This document shows, piece by piece, positions 39,306-47,429 of a DNA stretch of 64,000 bases; within the stretch, counting starts at the first letter, position 1, and each line of letters opens with the position of its first letter. A model generated the notes under the pieces. That model was not told where the DNA came from. It saw only the letters and a program-made list of their open reading frames with translations, and did no database searches. The position numbers and the translations under genes are program-made. Origin of the DNA: Sulfotelmatobacter sp963788225 (lineage in GTDB: Bacteria > Acidobacteriota > Terriglobia > Terriglobales > Acidobacteriaceae); contig CAWBGI010000002.1 in assembly GCA_963788225.1 (NCBI GenBank), positions 1,550,001 to 1,614,000 on the forward strand. Direction: 5' to 3'.

Positions 39306-40372
39306 GATTCCGCGCTCTCGGGCAAGAAGATACGAACGATGCGATGCAGGAGATAGAGCATAACCAGAGAGATGATAAAAACGAGCCAACCCTGGAATTC
39401 ATGAAAAAAGCCGTCCGCCTTTTCCGGATCCCAGTACTGAACAAGCAGGCCTGTGCCCACAATGCGCAGACTGTTCGCGGTTACGGCAATGGGAATCGAG
39501 GCCAGAGCCAACACAATCCGCACGGCGATCTTGCGTTCCATCAGATACCCGTAGATGACAGCCAGGGTGGTCAGTGACATCAACGAGCGAATCCCGCTGC
39601 AGGCCTCTGCCACCTCCAAGCGCTTCGCCGCCAGCACGATGACATTGCCTTCCCGCAACACGGGTACGCCCATCCAAGGCAGGATGGTACTGGCCACTTT
39701 AGCCGCCAGCAACTGCAGTGGAAAAGTCACGAGGTTGAAGACGATCGCCGGAATGGGGATCATCAAGAACAGGAACGCCCAGGGAAAAAGCAGGGCGCGA
39801 AAGAAGGTCCAACCCAGAAAGAGCACGATTAAGCCGGCTAGCACGATCAACATCGAGACACGGGAAAGGAAAAGTTCAGCACCCAACTGCCCGACGATGA
39901 GCACGCAGAGTCCAAATGCCACGAGAAACAGTCCCCACCACGAGGGCCGCACGCTCAGGCGGGTGAGTCGTGAGCGTTCCTGCCAGATCACGAAAGCCGA
40001 AAAAAGAGGGACGAAGAAACCGTGCGAGAAATTGGGGTCGCTCCACCATTGCCCCACCAAGTGGGTAAGCGTTGGAAAGTACAGCCAGAGGAGTAACGCC
40101 GTGATAATGGCTGTTTGCCACCAGGGTGGAGCTGTAGAGTCAGTGGCAAGAGTTTGCGCGGTCGGCGGCTCGGATTGCAGCACTTGGCTCACTGGAACAG
40201 ACTCTATCACCAGGGGATGGAATCCAGCATATGCGAACGGCGTGGAGGCTGCAATGCAAAAGCCCTCACACAGGGTACTGGAGTGCTCCGCAGCGGAGCG
40301 GCAGCCGTTTCGAAACCCCATGCAGGAGAGACGAAGCAGGGCCTTCGGGGAGGTTCCGGACTCTCGACTCAT
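39302..40372 (-). CDS. Exosortase (EpsH/XrtA-like)
   Basis: The 356-residue frame encodes an eight-helix membrane protease-transpeptidase. The catalytic triad positions are clear: Cys258 in EVAEACSGIRSL, Arg303 in ANSLRIV and His324 in GFFHEFQGW. Early signature SDPNFSHGFFVP is also present. The first 60 or so residues lack similarity and include several cysteines, and no good ribosome-binding site is seen at 40372, so the true start may be a GTG near 40210 or 40190. Exosortases cut after the PEP motif and transfer the protein to an unknown envelope acceptor. A substrate gene lies just beyond epsI. Confidence 0.93.
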   Translation of the reverse strand: MSRESGTSPKALLRLSCMGFRNGCRSAAEHSSTLCEGFCIAASTPFAYAGFHPLVIESVPVSQVLQSEPPTAQTLATDSTAPPWWQTAIITALLLWLYFPTLTHLVGQWWSDPNFSHGFFVPLFSAFVIWQERSRLTRLSVRPSWWGLFLVAFGLCVLIVGQLGAELFLSRVSMLIVLAGLIVLFLGWTFFRALLFPWAFLFLMIPIPAIVFNLVTFPLQLLAAKVASTILPWMGVPVLREGNVIVLAAKRLEVAEACSGIRSLMSLTTLAVIYGYLMERKIAVRIVLALASIPIAVTANSLRIVGTGLLVQYWDPEKADGFFHEFQGWLVFIISLVMLYLLHRIVRIFLPESAES

Positions 40373-40710
40373 TGGACGGGAGTGGGATATCCTTGCAATT
40401 CTCGCGGCCGGCCCTCGGGAGAGAGCAGTTGGGACTATTTCCTCAAGCCGGGACGCAAGTACGAACCTTTGGTTACCTTAGTTTGGGTAAATATTTTCCC
40501 TTTTGTGCGGAAAGGTGGTAGCCTAAGCCGAATAGGTTTTCTCCCTCCCGAGCCTTGATTCTGGCCTGTATACTTTTGAAAACATGGCGGTAAACCTGGA
40601 ACACGAGCTTCCTCCGGCAGGCAGCGGGGTGGCATTTGCCTTGCAGTTCGAAATATTCTAGCGTACAGCGGTAATTTAACTTTCTTGTGGGTTGGGAAAA
40701 GGCCCCAGTG
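40373..40710. other. Divergent control region of the exopolysaccharide island
   Basis: This gap separates the minus-strand exosortase operon from the plus-strand polysaccharide run. It holds the sigma-54-type promoter at 40630-40645 and AT-rich stretches near 40480-40500 and 40560-40585. No small gene or recognised riboswitch was found. A c-di-GMP riboswitch was looked for and not supported. Confidence 0.55.
40630..40645 (+). promoter_or_regulatory. Sigma-54 (RpoN) promoter of the exopolysaccharide operon
   Basis: TGGCATTTGCCTTGCA matches the -24/-12 consensus TGGCAC-N5-TTGCA at all but one fixed position, with GG and GC exactly 10 nt apart. The predicted start point is near 40657, 54 nt before the regulator ATG at 40711. 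PEP-CTERM exopolysaccharide loci in other bacteria are known to use RpoN with a PrsR-type activator. Confidence 0.75.
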
Positions 40711-41691
40711 ATGGAATCAGACGTCCGCCAAGGCGTGGGGAATGTGCCGGCAGCTATGCTTCGTGAGCCGATGAAGATGGAGTTCGTGGAGGGTGTGAGT
40801 CCAAGCACGCGGAGCGTGGAAGCCGTGATGCGGGAGGTTGCGCAGAGCGAAGTTCCGGTTTTGCTGCTGGCTGAGCGTGGGGCGGGCAAGAAGGCGACAG
40901 CCCGCAGGGTGCATGACCTTTCCCGTCGCGGGGAACAGCCATTTCGCGTAATTCCGTGTGCCACTCTGGACTCCGGTAAGCTCGGCGAAACGGAGCGGCT
41001 GGCGGGTTTGCCAGGTGCAGGTACGGTGTTCCTGGAAGAGGTGGCGGAACTGAAGGTGGAGGGTCAGGCAAGGTTGCTGCAGGCCCTGACACAGGGAAGC
41101 GGGAACGGTAGCCATGCCAAGGATGAGAGCGGGACTCCGGGCTTGGGCCGGCTGATTTGTGGAAGTGCCCGCGACCTGGAAGAAGAGGTTAGAGCGGGGA
41201 ATCTTCGCGAAGATTTGTATTACCGGATCAGCGGTGTGTGCTTGCGGCTTCCCCCGCTGCGCCAGCGCCGGGAAGATATTCCGGTGCTGATGGAGCATTT
41301 TCTGCGGAAGTACGCCTACGATTTCCAGCGGCCGGTGCCGGCGCTCAGCCAAGAGACTGCACGGTTGTTTCAGGAGTATTCATGGCCGGGAAACGTGCGA
41401 GAGTTGGAAAACGCAGCCAAGGCGATCGTGGCACTGGGCGATGAAACGGTCGCGATGGGCGGGCTAAGGGCGATGCTGTTGCGGCCGGACCTGGGAAGCA
41501 ACGGCACGCGGGTATCGCTGAAGCAGGCGGCTCGCGCCGCCTCGCGCGAGGCGGAGAAGGAAATCATTCTGCGCGTGCTTACCCGAACCCGTTGGAACCG
41601 TCGCCGGGCTGCGGTCGAGTTGCAGATCAGTTACAAGGCTTTGTTGTACAAGCTAAAACAAATGGGATGCTCGGAATGCGGAGTGTCTTAA
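40711..41691 (+). CDS. Degenerate sigma-54-activator-like AAA+ regulator lacking the GAFTGA loop
   Basis: The 326-residue protein has an AAA+ domain like NtrC-class activators (about 25-250) and a C-terminal Fis-type helix-turn-helix (about 285-322: NRRRAAVELQISYKALLYKL). Walker A is altered (AERGAGKKATA in place of GESGTGKE) and Walker B reads TVFLEEV. The arginine-finger region (LREDLYYRISGVCLRLPPLR) and EYSWPGNVRELEN are intact. The segment that should contain GAFTGA, the sigma-54-contacting loop, is missing: CATLDSGKLGETERLAGLPGAGTVFLEEV is about 18 residues shorter than NtrC. No receiver domain. The ATG at 40711 is preceded by AAAAGG. First gene of the run and downstream of a sigma-54 promoter. 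Confidence 0.88.
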   Translation: MESDVRQGVGNVPAAMLREPMKMEFVEGVSPSTRSVEAVMREVAQSEVPVLLLAERGAGKKATARRVHDLSRRGEQPFRVIPCATLDSGKLGETERLAGLPGAGTVFLEEVAELKVEGQARLLQALTQGSGNGSHAKDESGTPGLGRLICGSARDLEEEVRAGNLREDLYYRISGVCLRLPPLRQRREDIPVLMEHFLRKYAYDFQRPVPALSQETARLFQEYSWPGNVRELENAAKAIVALGDETVAMGGLRAMLLRPDLGSNGTRVSLKQAARAASREAEKEIILRVLTRTRWNRRRAAVELQISYKALLYKLKQMGCSECGVS

Positions 41692-41706
41692 GCTGGAGGA
41701 GTGGGC

Positions 41707-42333
41707 ATGAAGAACGGAATAAAGCTGGCGTGGTTGGGCCTCTTCGGGTTGGCGAGCCTTGGCCTGTGGGCCCAGGACGATAGCGCCACCAGGGACGCAA
41801 CGCCAGAGAAACAGGCGGCACCGGCGGTTCAGGCCCCTGCGCCAGAGGCTCCCACCGATTACGTCATCGGCGCGGACGATACGCTGCGCATCACGGTTTG
41901 GAAGGAAGCCGACATGAACGTCACTTTGCCAGTGCGTCCCGATGGCAAGATTTCGCTGCCTTTGCTGGACGACGTGCAGGCCGCTGGCTTGACGCCGCTG
42001 CAACTTAAAGATTCAATCGCTGCGAAGTTGAAGAAATACATCGCGGACCCGCGGGTCACAGTGGTGGTGGCGGCGATGAACAGCCAGCGGATCTATGTGT
42101 TGGGCGAAGTGACGCATACTGGCGCTATGCCTTTGATGCCCCATATGACGATGCTGCAGGCTCTAGCCAGTGCGGGATTCACCCAGTTTGCCAATCTCAA
42201 AGCAATTTACCTGCTGCGCACTCAAGATGGCCAGCAAACGAAAATACACTTTAACTACAAGGACGCGATCAAGGGAAAGGACACGCAACAGAACATCGCA
42301 CTCCGACCGGGAGATACGATAGTTGTTCCGTAG
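41707..42333 (+). CDS. Wza-like polysaccharide export protein
   Basis: The 208-residue protein has a signal peptide (MKNGIKLAWLGLFGLASLGL, cleavage near WAQ), a Poly_export domain (about 48-125: YVIGADDTLRITVWKEADMNVTLPVRPDGKISLPLL) and an SLBB domain (about 130-205, IYVLGEVTHTGAMPLMPHMTMLQAL). It lacks the long C-terminal helix that forms the outer-membrane pore in E. coli Wza, so export probably needs the beta-barrel protein encoded next. GGAGGA at 41695-41700 sets the ATG at 41707. Confidence 0.93.
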   Translation: MKNGIKLAWLGLFGLASLGLWAQDDSATRDATPEKQAAPAVQAPAPEAPTDYVIGADDTLRITVWKEADMNVTLPVRPDGKISLPLLDDVQAAGLTPLQLKDSIAAKLKKYIADPRVTVVVAAMNSQRIYVLGEVTHTGAMPLMPHMTMLQALASAGFTQFANLKAIYLLRTQDGQQTKIHFNYKDAIKGKDTQQNIALRPGDTIVVP

Positions 42334-42379
42334 GAATTTCGGAGGGTTTGTTGATACCAACAGTCGAAGAGGCGTTCCG

Positions 42380-43897
42380 ATGAAATATGGCCACATCATT
42401 TTGACCCTAACGCTGACCCTGGTGATAGTCGGCGTGGCCGGTGCACAGAGCGACGAGAACCAGCAGCCTGCACCTTCCCCGGTGCCTGCCTTCGGGCAGG
42501 AAAATCCCGTCCCGACGGTGCGCGAGAACCCGCCGATTTCGGCGATCGACCTGCCGGGGCTGGAGCCCCACACGGCGCCCGAGAGTTTTCTTTTGCCCGG
42601 TCTCCATTTCAGCGAATCCGGCGATTCCAACCTCGGAAACACACTAGGCGGATCGTCAGTTGGCACGGTAACCCGGGGCCTGGGAAGCCTGACCCTGCAA
42701 AGGCTCTGGAAAAACTATGACGTTGCCATGGATTACATTGGCGGGGCGGCTTATTACAGCCGCACAGGCATAGGACTCGAACAACTGCAGCAACTCGATG
42801 TGGACAACCGGATTAACTGGAAGCGTGGGCAATTGGCGGTCCGCGACTCGTTCAGTTATCTCCCGGAAGGCACGTTCTCCTCGTCAGCCTATGGTGGTGC
42901 CGGGGCTTACAACATCGGCTTGGGGAGCTTGGGGGCGGGCATGCTCGGAGCCGGCGCATTCGGCGGGCAGACCACTGCTTTTGGAGGGGGAGACATCTCC
43001 GTGGGCCAGGTTCCGCGCCTCACGAATTTGGGATTGGCGGATGTGGTCGAGGAACTGACACCGAAATCTTCGGTGACCATGGCGGCAGGGTATGGGATCG
43101 TGCATTTCTACGGGGATCTGACTTCTGCCGAAACTGGTTCGAACGAAAATATTTCTTTTATTGGCAGCCGCGAGTTCATAGGCCAGGCCGCATATGACCG
43201 GGTCCTGAGCGCAAAGACCCAGGTGGCGCTGAGTTATGGCTATCAGGGGTTCGACTTTTCGACGGTGGGCACGGCATTTCACTCCAATGTCATACAGGCT
43301 TTGTATGGGCATCGGATTTCCGGGCGCATGGATTTCCTCATTGGAGCCGGTCCGCAGTTTACCCATATCGCTGCCAGTGAGACGGTGTGCAACCTCCCTG
43401 TTCTGGCGAATTACTGCACTCTATTTGGAGGAATGTTTGTCGTCGTGCCTGAGCAGGCCAATCACATCGGCGTTGCCGGCCGGCTTTCGCTTCGCTACAA
43501 GTTCCCGAAAACCATGCTCACACTCACCTTCCAGCGATATGAGACGAGTGGCTCAGGGATTTTTGCAGGATCGCAGAGCAACATTGCGCACCTCGACGTC
43601 CGAAGACCCATCAGCCGCGTCTGGGAACTCTTTTCGGACTTGGCCTACGCCAAGAACCAGCGGTTGCAGGTTGGCGGGTCGGCGGTCAATGCGAGTTCTT
43701 TCACCACCGGCTACGGCGGAGTGGGCCTTCACCGCCAGATCAGCCGCAGCCTGCGGGGCTTTGTGAGCTATCAGTTCAATGTTTTGTCTTTCAATACCGC
43801 ATGTCCTCTGGGTACAACGTTGTGCAGCAATACGGCACAGCGGCAGGTGGGCTCTATTGGTGTGGACTGGAGTCCCCGGCCAATCCGGCTTGACTAA
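42380..43897 (+). CDS. Outer-membrane beta-barrel protein of the exopolysaccharide system
   Basis: The 505-residue protein has a signal peptide (MKYGHIILTLTLTLVIVGVAGA) and a Pro-rich linker. About 400 residues follow with alternating aromatic and small residues (VTMAAGYGIVHFYGDL, TQVALSYGYQGFDFS, GVAGRLSLRYKFPKTMLTLTF, LRGFVSYQFNVLSF), typical of a large barrel of roughly 16-18 strands. Position between wza-like and wzz-like genes suggests it is the outer-membrane secretin for the polymer, as proposed for barrel proteins in other PEP-CTERM loci. GAGG 8 nt upstream supports the start. No closer family recognised. Confidence 0.82.
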   Translation: MKYGHIILTLTLTLVIVGVAGAQSDENQQPAPSPVPAFGQENPVPTVRENPPISAIDLPGLEPHTAPESFLLPGLHFSESGDSNLGNTLGGSSVGTVTRGLGSLTLQRLWKNYDVAMDYIGGAAYYSRTGIGLEQLQQLDVDNRINWKRGQLAVRDSFSYLPEGTFSSSAYGGAGAYNIGLGSLGAGMLGAGAFGGQTTAFGGGDISVGQVPRLTNLGLADVVEELTPKSSVTMAAGYGIVHFYGDLTSAETGSNENISFIGSREFIGQAAYDRVLSAKTQVALSYGYQGFDFSTVGTAFHSNVIQALYGHRISGRMDFLIGAGPQFTHIAASETVCNLPVLANYCTLFGGMFVVVPEQANHIGVAGRLSLRYKFPKTMLTLTFQRYETSGSGIFAGSQSNIAHLDVRRPISRVWELFSDLAYAKNQRLQVGGSAVNASSFTTGYGGVGLHRQISRSLRGFVSYQFNVLSFNTACPLGTTLCSNTAQRQVGSIGVDWSPRPIRLD

Positions 43898-43942
43898 ATT
43901 TTTGAGGCTGGCCGTTAGGCCGGCGGAACAGGTAATGAAATT

Positions 43943-45484
43943 ATGGAAAACCGCGAATTAACGATGGACGATTATCTGGCTATGTTGCGCCGCCGGATGA
44001 AGGTGATTCTGATTCCGGCGCTGCTGGCGCCGCTGGCCGGATTTCTAATCTCCTACGTTTTCCACGCCAAGTACACCTCGACCTCGGAGGTGCTGGTGGA
44101 AGGTCCGAAAATCTCCGACGCTGTTGTTCCGCAGGTCTACAACGAAGATATGGCGCAACAAATGAACGAGATTGTGGGACAAGTGACCAGTGAGGCCAAC
44201 CTGAGGCCCCGAGTGGAAACGCTGGGTTTGGCCAAGGCCGGCCAGACGGTCGACGAAGTAATCAGCGACATCCAGCAAAACATGACGATCCAGCAGGTTC
44301 CGGATATCTCGCAAGGCGCCAAGAAAAAACCGGGCCAGAACAGTTCGTCTGCGTTCTACGTGAGCTACACAGGATCGACTGCCGACGATGCGAAACGGAC
44401 CTGCGCTGCCCTCACCTCAATGCTGATCGAACAGGATCTCAGGTCAAGGCAGGAGCATACGAAGGGTACGACGGATTTCCTGACGCAGCAGGTGGCGGAA
44501 GCCAAGCAGAATCTCGACGATCTGGACAAGAAGCTGGCGGCCTTCAAGAACCAACACATGGGACAGCTTCCGGGCGACGCGGATAGCAACCTGAAGATTC
44601 TGATGGGCTTAAACTCCCAGCTCGATGCCAACACCCAGACCCTGAACCGCGCGACCCAGGACAAGGCTTATACCGAATCCTTGCTGGCGCAGCAGTTGGC
44701 GACATGGAAAACGTCGCAGTCCTCCAGCAATCCCCAAACCTTGCAGACGCAACTTTCGCAATTGCAGACCCAGCTCATCGATCTGGAGGCTCGCTATACC
44801 GCGGACCACCCGGATGTGATCAAGACGCAGGCCGACATAGCGCAGGTAAAGAAGAAGCTGGCGGAGGCCAACGACGCTACGGCGAAGGGAAGCGATACTG
44901 CGAACGAAAAGGCGTCCGGAACAGAGCCGCCCGAGATTCGTCAACTGCGGCTACAGATTCATGCCTATCAGGATTTGATTTCCCAGGGGGAGCGCGATCA
45001 GAAGAAATTTCAGCAGGAGATCGCGATCTACCAGGGCCGGGTGGCATCAAGTCCAGCCGTGGAAGAAGAGTACAAGGAGCTGGCTCGCGACTACGACAAC
45101 GCGCAGAAAGTCTACCAGGACGACCTAGCCAAGCAGAGCACATCCAAGATGGCGACGCAGGCGGAGCAACAGCAGCAAGGGGCACGGATGGCGCTGCTGA
45201 ACCCCGCTACGCTGCCGGATTCGCCGAGCTTTCCGAACCGGCTGTTGTTTGCCGGTGGAGGATTGGGTGCCGGACTGGCGCTAGGGGTAGGACTGGCGCT
45301 ATGGCTGGAGTTCCGCGACAAGTCCATCCGCACCCAGGCGGACGCCGAGGCGGCACTGGATCTTCCCATGCTGGTTGCGGTTCCATGGGTGGTCGAGACT
45401 GAGCCGGCCAAGGGCAACGGCAATGGCCGTTTTTGGAGCCGGAAAAAACAGCCGGAAAAGAGAAAGGAAACAACCCAGGTTTAG
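43943..45484 (+). CDS. Wzz/GNVR-type polysaccharide chain-length and co-polymerase protein
   Basis: The 513-residue protein has the Wzz layout: an N-terminal helix (about 18-38) after MDDYLAMLRRRMKVILIPAL, a long periplasmic coiled-coil region (about 160-400, ending with AVEEEYKELARDYDNAQKVYQDDLAK, the GNVR-type block) and a C-terminal helix (about 432-455) preceded by NPATLPDSPSFPNRL. The Pro-rich motif before the last helix is typical. It sets chain length and activates the BY-kinase encoded two genes later, which is separate here instead of fused. Confidence 0.93.
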   Translation: MENRELTMDDYLAMLRRRMKVILIPALLAPLAGFLISYVFHAKYTSTSEVLVEGPKISDAVVPQVYNEDMAQQMNEIVGQVTSEANLRPRVETLGLAKAGQTVDEVISDIQQNMTIQQVPDISQGAKKKPGQNSSSAFYVSYTGSTADDAKRTCAALTSMLIEQDLRSRQEHTKGTTDFLTQQVAEAKQNLDDLDKKLAAFKNQHMGQLPGDADSNLKILMGLNSQLDANTQTLNRATQDKAYTESLLAQQLATWKTSQSSSNPQTLQTQLSQLQTQLIDLEARYTADHPDVIKTQADIAQVKKKLAEANDATAKGSDTANEKASGTEPPEIRQLRLQIHAYQDLISQGERDQKKFQQEIAIYQGRVASSPAVEEEYKELARDYDNAQKVYQDDLAKQSTSKMATQAEQQQQGARMALLNPATLPDSPSFPNRLLFAGGGLGAGLALGVGLALWLEFRDKSIRTQADAEAALDLPMLVAVPWVVETEPAKGNGNGRFWSRKKQPEKRKETTQV

Positions 45485-45510
45485 GCAAGCACGTTTTTTG
45501 AGCGACGACC

Positions 45511-46476
45511 ATGTACAAAGAGTTTTACGGCCTGCGGGCCAATCCGTTCAACGTCAACCCGGACCCGCGTTATCTGTTTCTGACGCGGCACACTGAGGAG
45601 GCCCTGGCCTGCCTCACCTACGGCATCCAGAGCCGCAAAGGGTTTGTGCTGCTGACGGGGGAAGTGGGGACGGGCAAGACCACACTGATCAACAAGCTCC
45701 TGGAATGGTTGCGCCTGCAGCAGGTGGCGACCGCTTTTATTTTTAACTCGCGCCTGAACACCGCGCAATTTCTCGACTACATGATGGCGGACTTCGGCAT
45801 TCCTTGCGATTCGAAAGCCAAGAGCCAGATCCTGCTGCGGCTCTACAACTGGCTGCTGGATCGCTACCGGGCGGGCGAGACGGCGGTGCTCATCGTGGAT
45901 GAGGCGCAGAACCTTAGCGATGAGGTGCTGGAAGAGATCCGCATGCTCACCAACCTGGAGACGTTCACCGAGAAGTTGCTTCAGATCGTGCTGGTAGGCC
46001 AGCCTGAGTTGGAACAGAAGCTGAAGCAGCCACAACTGCGGCAATTACGGCAAAGGCTGACGCTGCGTGCCAAGACGCAGCCGCTTACCCTGGAGGAGAC
46101 CAAGGCTTATGTGCAACAGCGGTTGCGCATTGCCGGGTCCAACGGCCAGCAGATCTTCGATCCCGAGTCCCTGGTGTTGATTCATCGCTATGCCACGGGC
46201 ATTCCGCGGGTCATCAACCTGTTGTGCGAACACTGCCTGGTGAGTGCGTTTGTGGACCAGCACAAAGTGATTGCGCCAGCCGTGGTGGACGGCGTGGCCC
46301 GGGACTTTGATCTGAGCGACGGCACGGCAGCAGGGGTCATGACGGCGCCCCCGCTAGCGGAGGTGGGCCAGGAGAAATTTGATCTAGTGGAAGCTTTACG
46401 GTCGCTGGCCAACCTGGCTGACCGGTTACGGGAAAAAGACGACGATAAGGGCCTCCCCCAAGAGAGGAAACTATGA
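45511..46476 (+). CDS. ExeA-like AAA ATPase associated with XrtA/PEP-CTERM loci
   Basis: The 321-residue protein begins MYKEFYGLRANPFNVNPDPRYLF, the conserved start of ExeA/GspA-type ATPases, with Walker A GEVGTGKTTL (about 50-59), Walker B AVLIVDEAQNL and sensor segment QIVLVGQPELEQKL. ExeA itself helps type II secretion assemble across peptidoglycan. Homologues recur in exosortase-associated polysaccharide operons, where they may organise the export machine. It ends by overlapping the BY-kinase start by 4 nt. Confidence 0.92.
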   Translation: MYKEFYGLRANPFNVNPDPRYLFLTRHTEEALACLTYGIQSRKGFVLLTGEVGTGKTTLINKLLEWLRLQQVATAFIFNSRLNTAQFLDYMMADFGIPCDSKAKSQILLRLYNWLLDRYRAGETAVLIVDEAQNLSDEVLEEIRMLTNLETFTEKLLQIVLVGQPELEQKLKQPQLRQLRQRLTLRAKTQPLTLEETKAYVQQRLRIAGSNGQQIFDPESLVLIHRYATGIPRVINLLCEHCLVSAFVDQHKVIAPAVVDGVARDFDLSDGTAAGVMTAPPLAEVGQEKFDLVEALRSLANLADRLREKDDDKGLPQERKL

Positions 46477-47423
46477 GCAGAATTCATGAAGCGCTGAAGA
46501 AAGCCGAACAGGAGCGGGCGGTATCGCAGGGAGGTTCGGCCCGGACCAGTTTCGAGGTGCCGGCAGGTGAGCCCCCCCTCGCAACGGCGGAAGCGCCGCC
46601 CGTGGCCGCGGCCGCGCCCAGCAGCAGCGTTTCCCCGGCCTCGGCAATGCCTTCGTTCGCCAGTCCCTTCAGCCTTGACGCCTTGCTGGCGCGTTGCCCG
46701 CAACTGCCGTGGAAGCCAGATGAGAAGACGATGTTGTTTCTCAACGGCAACGATAATGCGCGCGGAACCGAGGAATTTCGCACCCTGCGTTCCCGGCTTT
46801 ATCACACGCGCGAGAAGATGGTGCTGAAAAAGATCCTGGTGGCCAGCGCACTGCCCAAAGAGGGCAAATCGTTCACGGCGGCGAACCTGGCCCAGGTGAT
46901 GGTGCGGCAGCACGGACGCCGCGTATTGCTGATCGATGCTGACCTGCGCGGCCCGCGACTGCATTTGATGCTGGGTACGACTGAGAATCCCGGCCTTTCC
47001 GACTACCTGCAGGGCGGGAATGACGAGTTTGCGATCATGCAGCGGGGAGCGGTAGACAACCTATTTTTTATTCCCAGCGGCCAGAGAATCTACGATCCCT
47101 CGGAACTGGTCGCCAACGGGCGGCTGAAGCTGTTGCTGCAACGGGTGGAAGCTCTATTTGACTGGATCATCATCGATTCGCCGCCTTCCGTACCGGTCTC
47201 CGACGCCAGCGTGCTGGCCAAAGCCTGTGACGGCGTCCTGATGGTAGTGCGATCCAATGCGACGCCTGTCGATATGGCACGCCGGGCACGGGAAGAATTC
47301 GCGAACCAGGCTTTGGTTGGAGTGGTGCTGAACGGGACCAATAGTGAAGCCATGCCTTATTCGCGTTATTACTACGAAGCGTATGGGAACAATGCGACCG
47401 AGCCGGAGTCCCGGGGGAAGTAG
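46473..47423 (+). CDS. CpsD/EpsG-type tyrosine autokinase (BY-kinase)
   Basis: The 316-residue protein opens with MSRIHEALKKAEQERA, the usual start in this locus type, followed by a linker and the kinase domain with Walker A (ASALPKEGKSFTAANL, about 124-139), Walker A' (VLLIDADLRGP, about 151-161) and Walker B (WIIIDSPP). The C-terminus carries a tyrosine cluster, YSRYYYEAYG (296-305), the autophosphorylation target. BY-kinases cycle between phosphorylated and free states to drive polymerisation. A CpsB-type phosphatase that could reset it is at 5166-5924. Confidence 0.95.
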   Translation: MSRIHEALKKAEQERAVSQGGSARTSFEVPAGEPPLATAEAPPVAAAAPSSSVSPASAMPSFASPFSLDALLARCPQLPWKPDEKTMLFLNGNDNARGTEEFRTLRSRLYHTREKMVLKKILVASALPKEGKSFTAANLAQVMVRQHGRRVLLIDADLRGPRLHLMLGTTENPGLSDYLQGGNDEFAIMQRGAVDNLFFIPSGQRIYDPSELVANGRLKLLLQRVEALFDWIIIDSPPSVPVSDASVLAKACDGVLMVVRSNATPVDMARRAREEFANQALVGVVLNGTNSEAMPYSRYYYEAYGNNATEPESRGK

Positions 47424-47429
47424 GCAAAC

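Noticed and set aside
40373..40710. c-di-GMP riboswitch before the exopolysaccharide operon
   Set aside because: A GGTAGCC-like string near 40513 is present but the other conserved GEMM blocks and pairing are not.
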